DNA from: Asterias amurensis
Lineage: Eukaryota; Echinodermata; Asteroidea; Forcipulatida; Asteriidae
Direction of reading: 5' to 3'
DNA: 64,000 nucleotides
NCBI RefSeq assembly: GCF_032118995.1
Contig: NC_092654.1
Span: 9,866,284 to 9,930,283 of the forward strand
The position numbers were made by a program, and so were the translations under genes. The notes under the pieces are model-generated. The model worked only from the letters and a program-made list of their open reading frames with translations, was not told the origin of the DNA and did no database searches. Every line of letters starts with the position of its first letter. The stretch's first letter is position 1. Below are positions 20,901 through 32,900 of this stretch, piece by piece.

Positions 20901-23900
20901 GAAAAGGCTTCATCCTTCTTGTTGGAAAAAATTTGGACGATCAACTGGTGTTTTTAAAATTTGGCCTAATGCATCATAAAATGGACAAAAAGACACAGGC
21001 TCACTCTGGGCCAGACGTTCTAAAAGTTGTAAATATCTGGGGGTTCAGGGTCTTTAAACAAGAGGGCCTCAAGTTATTGTCATGAATTTTCTGAGACATC
21101 AACTCTCACCCCTGAATCGGGTTCTGGCCAGGATTTCTTTAGTTGTTGAAAAATGTTTCCCTGGAAACCATTGTGTGAGATGGGTCAGTTACATGGTAGA
21201 TCATACATGTTTACAGTACACTCAAATCAATGAAGTGCCCAAAGTTAATGGCTTCAGATACCATTTTTACTTGTAAATACCCAATTTTACATTTGTTGAA
21301 AACCCTTTTAAAATTTTGTAATTGTGTGGTGATCAGAAACAGATGTGTAGTCTGGTAGTGTTCCGAAATTCTTCCAGTGGTGGTTGGGCAATCTTGAGTG
21401 CCAGGCAGGTTTTCCGGCACCGACCACTGTGGGCAGAACCCCGATGAATAAAGGTTAATTCCCTTGGTTTTAATTGTACTTCATTAGACATCTCCTCCAG
21501 TGACATAAGCTACAGTGTAGAAAATGAGACGGCTACCGTGACGTTTCCCGAGACTTTGGCAACTGGAGTTGGTCAGCTCTATCTTGAGTTCACTGGGGAG
21601 CTGAATGATAAGATGAAAGGATTCTATCGCAGTAAATATACCACGCCTGAAGGAAAGGAACACTTCTGTGCTGTCACTCAATTCGAGGTCAGTAACATCC
21701 ACCACTTGTTTAAAGAGCAAAATGTGGGATTGGTAAAAATATAGGAATAATGAGGATTTCAATCTAAAGTTGCCCTCAGGTTAACCTGGTGATGACACAA
21801 AAGCAGTCAGTTGACTGACTTTTCAGGATGACTGCCTGAACTAAGAACGTCAGAGACAAATCAGTCGCCGATTGTTTCCAACACAAGTATAAATACAATG
21901 ATGTTCAATTGACAATCAGGAACAGACGGCATTGGAAGAAAAAAACTACAGTTTCAAGAGTAGCAAAATTAATACTTCTGCCATAATTTAAGTCAAATTT
22001 GCATCGAGGATAAAGAATATTAATTTTATTTGTTTAACCCATGTACACTGATGTGTGTTAGCACTGTATACTCGGTGCTTTACCGATGTCCTTTGAATAA
22101 AAATCACAGGCATATTACTCAGGTGGGATTTGAACCAACGACCCTTGCAATTCCAGAGCAGTGTCTTACTTACTAGACTACCAAGATTTCCCAGTAGCTA
22201 GAGGCAGTTTGAGTCCTATGTTTTGGCATTAGGTACCGCAACGATATAATAGATGTTAAATTTATATCGGGGGATAAAGAATATTACTTTTGCCAGGTGT
22301 TCCTGGCTGGGTTCATCAATCAAGGGATTTTACATTTAGTACCTGTACCTAAAAAGTGTTTTAAAGTATTTTATATGCTGCTTTTTTTTTTGCTGTTTGG
22401 TTGCTCAAAATTCTCTTTACTCAAACAAAGTGGTTATTGATTATGGCAATAAAATAAAATCTGCACCATTTCTTGATATGCAAACTGTTCATTAATTTAC
22501 AGGCTACTGATGCAAGAAGATCTTTCCCATGCTGGGATGAACCAGCAATCAAGGCATCTTTTGATGTCACTCTTGTTGTGCCAGCAGATCGTGTAGCATT
22601 GTCTAATATGGTGAGTTGAATCAATAGGATCAGTTTCAAATCAGGTCAGAATCACATGGCTATCACGTGGTCTTTTTAATAAACAGAGGCATAGTGTTAG
22701 CCAGAGGGGTGTCTGGGTGTCTTTTGGACACTCTGTTTTTAATTTGGACACCCTGTTTCATCTGTCATTTACATGTAAATTTATTGTAAGTGAACAATTT
22801 GGACACCCAGTTTTAAAATTTCCAGCAAATTTGGACACCCTTTTACTAAATCCTGGCTAAAACCTTGAACAGAGGTATGAACTTTGATCCATAAAGCTAA
22901 AAAATTACACTGACTGCAGGCGTCGGGCCAGTAAACATGTGACTAGACAAGTGTAGCGGTCCTGTGTTTTTTTCAATAGACCGATCCATTAAGCTCCGCC
23001 CTACTGCATATTGACCAATCACAGCGCAATGAAGGTCCGACAAAAAAGGTCCGACATGCGTGTGCGTATCTTTGGGCGCGCAACAGAATTGTGCAGAAAG
23101 GCATTGGAGAGGCGCACGTGTTCTTGCTCAAACGTGTGTCGTGGGCGGAGCCTACTGGATCGGTCTATTGAGTAAAGCCTGCTTCATACTTCCTGCGAAT
23201 GCAATACGAATGTTTATGTCACAAATTCCTGCGAATATCGCTGCAAAAACAGAGTTGTGAGGTCAAATTCACATCGCATTCGCATTCACATTCGAAGTAT
23301 GAACCGGGCTTTACAATACATCACTGTGTATAATATTTAAACAAGTATGTTGAAATGTTGACTTTGAGTCTTATAAATGTCTTTTTAGTTCTGTTGAGTA
23401 ATGAATTAGTCTTGTAGGTTTCCCCCAAGTTTGGAGCCCTGTTAACCCTAATAGCTCATGCACATTGAGCCTTTTTGTACTGGAATCTGAAAGTGGTGAC
23501 ATAATTGTACTTTGACACATTGGCTTTATCAGTATATTATATTTGTTATTAATTGTATTTGTCTTTTATACTGAACATCCAAGCTTAAAAACACTATGCT
23601 CCACGTTTGTCCTACATTTATGATTTAAGGGTTCAGCCGTCGATTTCACAAAGAGTTAAGACTCGTCTTATCTCGAGTTAGGACGAGTAACTCTTCCTAA
23701 CTTAGGATTAATCTTAAGGTCTGCATACTACAGTGCAGGGTTGGGACTCGTCCTAAGTCCTAAGATTAGTCTTAAGTTAGGAAGATTTTTGTGAACTCAA
23801 CGGCTTGATATTTTTGAAGAGTTGCGTTTTTGATGTGCTGTTTTATGGGACATTCATTATTCACACCTAGAAAATAACATAAAATGTCAAATAACCTCCA

Positions 23901-26900
23901 AGTGTTATTGTCTTTGTAACTGCCATCATGTTATTGAATTGAATTGAATTGAAAAAAATTCAAACTCTTTTTTCTGGTTTTTCCCCTTGTCTCAGAATGT
24001 TGTCAGTGAGCAACCTAGTTCCGATGGCAAACTCAAGGTCATGACCTTTGGTAAGACTCCCATCATGTCTACGTACCTTCTGGCGTTTGTTGTCGGTGAA
24101 TTTGACTATGTGGAGGGTAAGTCCTTGGACGGAGTCTGTGTTCGAGTCTACACCCCACTCAGCAAGAAGGAACATGGCCAGTTTGCTCTAGAGGTATGTG
24201 TACAAATGTTTACTTTTACTTATTAACAAGCTGGTTGCATTATGATGAGTGGTTAAGGGCAGTCAGGTTGGCTCAGTGGTTTCTGTCTCTCACTTCACCT
24301 CTGTGGACACCATTTTGATACCTGGACTAGACCGGAGCCTTTATGTGGATTAGGTTTTTTAGTCCTACCTGACTGCGTTGGTTTTCCCTTAGACTTGATT
24401 CAAGTCCCATTCTCGTGTGAGAGATCCCTAAGCTATTACCTCAACTTACTATGAAACAACCCCGTACCAGTACAGTGCGCGCTCGCCGTCAAAATGTGGT
24501 CCCGAGAATTATTGTTATTGGAAAATCTCCCCAAATGGGGAGATGTACAAAACCAATGGGAACGTTGAAGCGCTGCCCTGCCGGTAAAATATTCATTATA
24601 CTCTGTGACATCACAGTAGAAGACGTTGTAAGGCACGCACGTGGGGCGGGTAAACTCATTAGCAGGCAAGGGGGTGTCGGTGTCATAAGTCGTTTTATTG
24701 CACTTCCCAAAATTCAAATTTTGCATACAAAACCGACCCCAAATGTATGTTACAACGTATTACTTAAATTCAAATGAACATTTAGTGCTTTCTTTTTTAT
24801 AATTAATTGGTTATTTAAAAATGTATTTCAATCATCAACTAAGTACTTAACCCACAAGTGACAAATGAACTAGTCTTCTTTTTGGGTGCGTTTGATTGGT
24901 CAAAACGTATCGCGTAACAATGTTACATATTCATAAGTGAATATATTTACATATCAGGCGACTGCGACATCGTCAAGTCCCTGTCCCGTAAGCGGAACAG
25001 GTTTGGGAATGCAGAGCATCACTAAACAGTAGTTTTCTGGGGATGGCACGGGATTGGGACTTGAGTCAAGTCTAGTTTTCCCTATAAGTATTTTCCTCCA
25101 ATGTCTATAACAGAAATTTGTTTATTGTCTTCTCTACAACAACAACAACAACAACAAAAAAGTGCTGTACCACACTTTGCTAATTTATGTTTCTACTTTT
25201 AATGATACAGGTAGCTGTAAAGACTTTGCCATTTTATAAGGACAACTTTGAAGTGGCGTACCCTCTACCAAAGATTAATCTTATTGCTATACCAGACTTT
25301 GCTAATTTATTTTTGTACGTTTGATGATACAGGTAGCTGTAAAGACTTTGCCATTTTACAAGGACTATTTTGATGTGGCGTACCCTCTACCAAAGATTGA
25401 TCTGATTGCTATACCAGACTTTGCTGCTGGTGCTATGGAGAATTGGGGTCTCGTCACCTACAGGTATGGTAGCATTCAGCAAACTCAAGAAGAAAAGTTT
25501 GTGGTTGAAAGGGTGAAGACATTCCCTCAAATTTTAAGAGACATTTGGCAGTAGAGGAACATGTGCATTCTAATAAGGATGGTAAATTTGTAAATTAATT
25601 TGTAATACATCAGTGTGCCGTGCACTGACTAATTCACGTAATTCCTGGCATTGTTTTCTTCATCAGAGAGACAGCTCTACTTGTGGATCCCAAGAACTCA
25701 TCTGCATCAGCCAAACAATGGGTAGCATTAGTTGTGGGTAAGATTTATTCATAATATTATCACACTTGTAGGATTTGAGGCATTGCATGTTGAGGTATCA
25801 ATTTATATTTGGTTCCGGTAATACCATGTGTGTATCTACTTGTTAGGTAGAGTATATTCTTTGAGAAATGTCTTTCTTTATTCTACTACCGCGGAGTAGA
25901 TTTATCGGCTGTTCGGGAGACTTCTCAGTACTGAAAAGAACTGTCCTGCTTTTTAAGTACTACCTGGGCAGAAGGTATCGAAAATTGGCTGGGACTACTA
26001 CTTTAGCTTATAGGATCGTAATTAACTGCACTACCGCGGAGTCAGTTCTTGAATTGGTCTCAACGCTTCGACTAGCTTGCTCTAGTCATTTGTCATGTGA
26101 TGATATATTAGCTGTGCATTTGTATTCGCAGGGCCATAGATTGGTAAATACTCCAACAAATAAAGACCATCAAAATTTACTTTGTGAGAAGCACTGCAGC
26201 TGTTGATTGTGTTAACTATTTTTTGAAAAGGGATTTTCTTAGAACTTGGTTTGGATAATTGTTCACCCTAACTCATTTGAATGTCCTGAGAAACGATTCA
26301 TTGAAGACAGTTGTTTGCTGTTTTCTCAGCAAAAAAACTCTGTATTCAGCTGAACTTTCACATGTGACTTTTATTAAAGCCATTATACACTTTCGGTAAA
26401 CAGTATTGTCCAAGTCCCACACTTCGTGTATCACAACTTATATGTAAAATAATAATCCTGTGGAAATTTAGGCTCAATCGGACATCGGAGTCGGGAGAAA
26501 ATAACGGGAAAACCCACTCCTGTTTTCGCGCGTTTCGCCGTGTCATGACATGTGTTTATAACAAATCCGTAATTCTCGTTAACGAGAATTTATTTTGTTT
26601 TACCGTTAGCTCAAAAAGTAAAGCATTTCATGGACTAATATTTCAAGAGAAGTCTTTCACCATTACCTTCTGTAAACCCTGTAAATTATTTGTAAATCTG
26701 TGAACTTTTTTTTTTTTCTGTACCGAAAGGGTCCAATGGCTTTAAGGGAATCAATGTGTGATGAGGAGGTTTTCAACTAGTGGTTTAATCCCAACAAGGC
26801 CTGGTTCTTGATAATTTTACCAAGGTAAATTAACAAGAACCAGGCCTCGGCGGGTTTAAACCACTAGTTGAAAACCGATTCAACACACTTTGATTCCCAT

Positions 26901-29900
26901 TCATAAATACCTTTTCGGTAAAAAACATCATCACTTTTTGGTCAAAAAGTAAAACAAATGCAAAAATTATAATTGTTAAATGATTTCTTTCAACACAACA
27001 CCCCTCCAGCTATGAAATGGTAAAGCCCTCCGCCGCCCTGGGGTAAACAACTCCTTATAAGGGAATGCTGTGCGCGTCGCGCGTATCGCGTGATGTGGCA
27101 CAACTGTTTCAGCCGTTGCTCTCTACCAATAGGAATGAAGAAACTGTCTTATAAGAACAGGTGCAAGGTCGCGTGTCACGCCCATGAATTAACACTTTTT
27201 ACCAGTCATAAACAAAGGTTTATACACACCCACGTGACGCGCTCTCCACCAATAGGAATAGCGAAACTGTCTGAGGTATTTATGAATGTGTCTTTATAAT
27301 TTTTTAATCAGCATTACATTGACTAAAACCAATCTATGACTCTGCCTTAATTTTTACTTATTTGTTTGTTTTTGTATTGTTTTGTTCAACGTATATTAAA
27401 GTTAAACTTGAATTTTGATGCTGCAGGTCATGAGCTTGCCCACCAGTGGTTTGGTAATCTAGTGACTATGGAATGGTGGACTCATCTATGGTTAAATGAA
27501 GGTTTTGCATCTTGGATTGAATATCTATGTGTGGATCATTGCTTCCCGGAGTATGATATCTGGACCCAGTTCATTACTACAGATTATACCAGAGCACTTG
27601 GACTCGATGCACTCAAGAGCAGTCATCCTATAGAGGTTAGTGTATTGATAATAGTAATAATAATAGTGGCTTCTTATATAGCACTCAAATCCATCACTCA
27701 GTGACGCTCAAGGCGCTTTAACATTCAATATTTTCCTGCAAGTTATGTGGGACTAGGTTTTGAGTTATGAGACCTCCTTTTTATTTGGCACCATGTTATG
27801 GTTTTCAAGGTGCTATGGCGTACAATGCAGCCAATCAAACCAGGAACACTGAGGCTAACCCCTTCTCTTTTCGATAAGCGACTGGGTTATTTTACGTGCG
27901 TCACACAACACACAGGACCAATGACTTTACGTCCCATCCAAAGAACGAAACATCACTGTAACTTACAAGTGTCTTGCTTAAGGACACAGGGTGTCACGAG
28001 TGTGACTTGAGCCCACACTCTGCTCATCAGAAACGCCAGTGTTTGAATCTGGTGCTCTAAACTGCAAGGCTATGACACGCATATTGCATAATATTTTTGT
28101 TAATCTTCACTATTTATAGAATGATGCTTTTACTTTTTCTGGGTACTTTCAGTTAGTACATTGTAGTCAATCAGTAGGCATTGAAGTATTTCACATAGAG
28201 AAGTATAGTTTGAAGGTCTTCTTTCTCAAGAAAATTTCAAGTGTTCAAAAACAATATGTTCATGCACTTTGACCCTTGAGTCACTCTACCCTACACAAAT
28301 CTACACAGCAAAGTAGATACAAATGGTGTTTCCGCAAACTGAATATACATTGAAACCTCACCATGCAATGCCTCAAAACCCACATAAACAAATATTTCTC
28401 TCTTTGCTTCTTCATTTCTCAAGAAATTCTTAGAGTGTTAGAAGAAGAAAAGCAGCATCAATGTTCAGTGTGATAAATTCCTATTTTCTTCCCTTAAGGT
28501 TCCAGTGAACCACCCGGATGAAGTGGATGAGATATTTGATCTGATCTCCTACTCTAAAGGCAGTTCAATCATCCGCATGTTACATGACTACATTGGAAAT
28601 GATGTGAGTATTACCCATAATTGATCCCTATGTGGACTAACACATGCCACACAGTGTTATTTGCAATGTTGAAGAATACAGTTTTCCTTATGTGTACAAA
28701 ACAAAGGAATGTCCAAACAGTGACTGCAACAGTGACTGTGTGTGTCGGTTAGTTTGGGGGGGGGGGGGGCTTGGTCAGTGACTAAGTACCTTTCGGTTTA
28801 AAATTTGATATTCATCAAACTCTAACCACACCAACTTCACTCGGACTAGTGTCAATGCTTTAAGAAATGCATTGATGCCCTTACAAGAATACTATCAATA
28901 TTGTGTGAAAGGCAGCTACATTATATGGAATTCCATCAGGATCCAAAACCAAGCAGCTGCAAACCATTTGCTTACTTGAAATGTGAAACATTTTGTAGCA
29001 CTTTTAGCTGTACGAATGATAAAAGCCATGCTAACTTTACTTACATTGGATTACCACAGCAGTATAAATTACTTGTGAACATTTCAGGGTGCCACCAAGT
29101 TACTAATTATACGTGCCCTAACTTTGATAGATGCAACTAACACTGTAAAGCCTGGTTCATACTTCCGGATTATGCGAATCTGAAGCGAATGTTGGTGTCA
29201 CAAATTCGCACCAAATAATTTGCAGCAGTTCAACTCTGCTCAATTCACTTGCGAATATCGCTGCGAAAGGAGCGTTGTGACGTCAAATTCACATCAAATT
29301 CGCATCGCATTTGCGAGAAGTATGAACCGGGTTTAACATGGAGAATTGCTCCTTGGCAAACACTTTGTGAAATTTAGCCATGGTTTCTTGGTGAATGTTT
29401 CTAATTCAAAACAACATTTTCTTCTAGGCCTTTAAGAAGGGAATGAATGTTTATCTTGAGCGCTACAAGTACTCTAACACTCTGACTGAGGACCTATGGG
29501 GAGCTCTAGCAGGAGCAAGTGGCAAAAACATTGAGGAGATGATGAGTACCTGGACTCTACAGATGGGATTCCCTGTACTGAAGGTATCTGCTGAACAGAA
29601 AGGCACATCAAGGGTGCTGACTATCTCTCAGAGTAAATTCTGTGCAGATGGACCAATGGAAGGTATAGTACTGAATCTATTCATGTATTTCCAGTTGAAT
29701 GCTTATGTTACACTTGTATGCCTGCTGATGTGTGTTGTGTTGCGTGTGTTGTCATTTAGCCTCAAGAAAAACTGTGCAAGGGTTGATACATCAAGCCATT
29801 AACTATTTGACCTTCTTATATGAAGTGTTGATTTTGTGATTGAGGTTTATGTACAACCTGTCCATACACTGGAACAGTCACAAGAATTTTGAAATTCAAA

Positions 29901-32900
29901 ATTAAATTTTGAACTTTGAATTTGGATTTTGGAATTTGGACTTTGAATTTGGACTTTGAATTTGAACTTTTAATTTGACTCTGTCAAACTTTGAATTTGG
30001 AGATGAGTTTGTAATTTACTTGCCAAACAGAACCTTAAAAACAGAGAATTGCATTTGTAAAGAAAACAAATCTTTCAGTTATGGTGTTTTCGTTGCAATA
30101 AAAACACAAAGTAATGTTGCCTTTTCTCAAACCAGAAGCCATAATTCATGCTAGAAGCTTTGCAACAAAACTTGACTGGGCTGGAATAACACAAATTTCT
30201 TGGAGACCATGACCTCTGTAGCCCTGGTCTTGGTCTTGGTGCACTTTCAAAATTTTCTTATATAGACTTTAAGACGCATGTTTATATATTTGGTTTGCGG
30301 TAACACCATGTGTGTATCTACTTGCCAGGTAGAGTTTGTTCTCTAGAGAACTGTCTTTATATATTCCACTACAGCGAAGTAGAGTTATCCAATTGGTCGG
30401 GAGATATCTCAGTTCTGAAAAGAACTATCTTTTTTTATAACTACTACTGGGGGGAAGGTATAGAAAATTGGCTGGGACTACTACTTTAGCTTATATACAC
30501 CTGTAATAACTGCACTACTACAGAGTGAGTTCTTAAATTGGCTGCAACGCTTCGACTAGCTTGCTCTAGTCAGGCCAACAAGATAAACCAAGTAATAACT
30601 CTGTATTATTGTGATATTGATATAGGAGAGAGTCCACAATGGATTGTACCAGTCAGCATTGCTACCAGTACTGATCATACTATCAAACCACTCTCTAACA
30701 TCCTACTAGATAAACCAAGTAATAACTCTGTCTTATTGTGATATTGATATAGGAGAGAGTCCACAATGGATTGTACCAGTCAGCATTGCTACCAGTACTG
30801 ATCATACTATCAAACCACTCTCTAATATCCTACTAGATAAACCAAGTAATAACTCTGTCTTATTGTAATATTGATATAGGAGAGAGTCCACAATGGATTG
30901 TACCAGTCAGTATTGCTACCAGTACTGATCATACTATCAAACCACTATCTAGTATCCTACTGGATAAACCAAGCACCACCGTCACACTGGAAGATATCAA
31001 ACCAGACCAATGGATTAAAGTAAGTTGACATTGAATTTTTTATTTTTTTTTTACCTTCAACTTTACACTTCAAGGTGAGGGCTTCGCTTAACTGATTTGG
31101 GCAATCCACTCAAATCAATTATCCCACGGGGCACTTTGCTGCCTACTATTGGGGCTGAAACAGGGTAACCCTCTTCACAATCCATAAAAATGTTAGCATT
31201 GTTATCATCCACAAGGAGCCTGGCTGGTAGAGCAGAATGCACTGCATTCCAACTTTTTACAAAGTAACTATGGTTTAGTGCCTTGCTCAAGGACAAAAAT
31301 TTCCTGACGGGGATTCAAAACCACACTCTGCTGCTGACAACACCAAAGCTTGGGTCTGGCGTACTAGACCACTTGGCTATGCTTGGAACACTCCCAATAC
31401 CTTTTTGTCTAATCCAGTGAAATTTTATTACTTTGCATTTCGACGTTCGATCAGTATGCTCTAATCGTCTTCTGGAGAAACTCCTTTAGAAATAGTCATT
31501 ACATGATGTTACCTCAAACCTCTCCATATTGTTTTTCCACCATGCAAAGTTTCAAATTCTACTTTGCATTTGTCGAGAGCTGAATGCCTTAACTTGAGTT
31601 AACAAGTGATTTCATTTTGTTTCCCCTCAATAGTTGAACCCAGGAACAATTGGATTTTACCGTGTGCACTACTCCTCTGAGATGCTTGACGCTCTACTAC
31701 CAGGTATTCGAGATGGTTCACTTCCTCCCCGAGATAGATTGGGACTTGAGAATGATCTGTTTGCATTGGTACGTTAAACCGTTGGTCTTTAGGTGTCTCT
31801 AGAATGTAACAGGGCTCAAATTTTACACTGGACCGCAGGCCCCAGGCCAGTTGTTACTTATAATAGATGTTAAATCTGCTTCAGGGATAAAGAATATTAA
31901 TTTTTTTTTCTTTTGTACCCATACACCAATGTGTGTTAGCACTGTATACTCGGTACTTTCCCGAGTCCTGTGAAAAAATATCACATGCATGTTACTCGGG
32001 TGGGATTCGAACCCACGACCCTTGCAATTCTAGAGCAGTGTCTTACCAACTAGACTACTGAGATTGCTTGGTAGCTAGAGGCAGTTCGAATCCTATGTTT
32101 GTCACTTGTCGGATCATAAGACTTAAGACTGGACAATTCCAGTGGCTTTGAACAGAAACAAATTCTCAAATGCTGACCTTGAGTCTTGAAAATACCTTTT
32201 AATTTTGTAAATTAATACTTAATACCTCGCAAGACAGATCACATAAAACTTCTTCACAGATATCTTTATGTTTTGTCAGGACTCAATAACACTTCTTTTT
32301 TTTTTTTTCAAATTTAAAGCCCTACTGTATCTATCTTTATTTGTTTGATTTAATCCTACACCAATCTGTGATGAGTGCTGTATACACAATGCTTTCCACG
32401 ATAATATTATTTTTGTTCAAAAACATATTAACCAATAAGACATTTCGATTATGCTTTCAAGCCTTATTTAACTTCTCATTTAATATGAATTTAAAATGCA
32501 GAGAACATTCAGTTTATTATTTGTTGCGCCTATATTTATATGGGAGACTATAGAACTAGCTGTTGCAAACTTTTAACCAACCAAAACGACCTGTGCAAAA
32601 AATAGTTAATTGCCTGACGTTTCAACCCTACCAGAGTCTTTCTCAAAGGCTAAATGACCATATAACAATATGAAGACATCTTTTCTTACAGGCCAAAGCA
32701 GGGCAGGCTAATACAGTTGATGTCTTGAAGGTAATGGAAGCATTCTCGAATGAGACAAACTACACTGTGTGGACTGAGCTCGCAACCAACCTAGGAACTC
32801 TGTCTAAGCTTCTGACTAACACAGACTTTGGTCAACTCTTCAAGGAGTTTGTCAAGACTTTGTTTACGGACATCTATCAGAAGCTTGGCTGGACACCTAA

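Noticed and set aside
24451..24777. 108-codon frame in PSA intron 5
   Set aside because: Open on both strands in CpG-containing intronic DNA, with no family resemblance.
25211..25314. Treating the upstream exon 6 copy as a constitutive PSA exon
   Set aside because: It would duplicate the segment and shift the frame if used together with exon 6, and it lacks GAMEN; reported only as a possible alternative exon.
31980..32080. Functional tRNA on the minus strand
   Set aside because: It has a perfect B box, but the acceptor and anticodon arms are not preserved and the body is shared with a second SINE copy.
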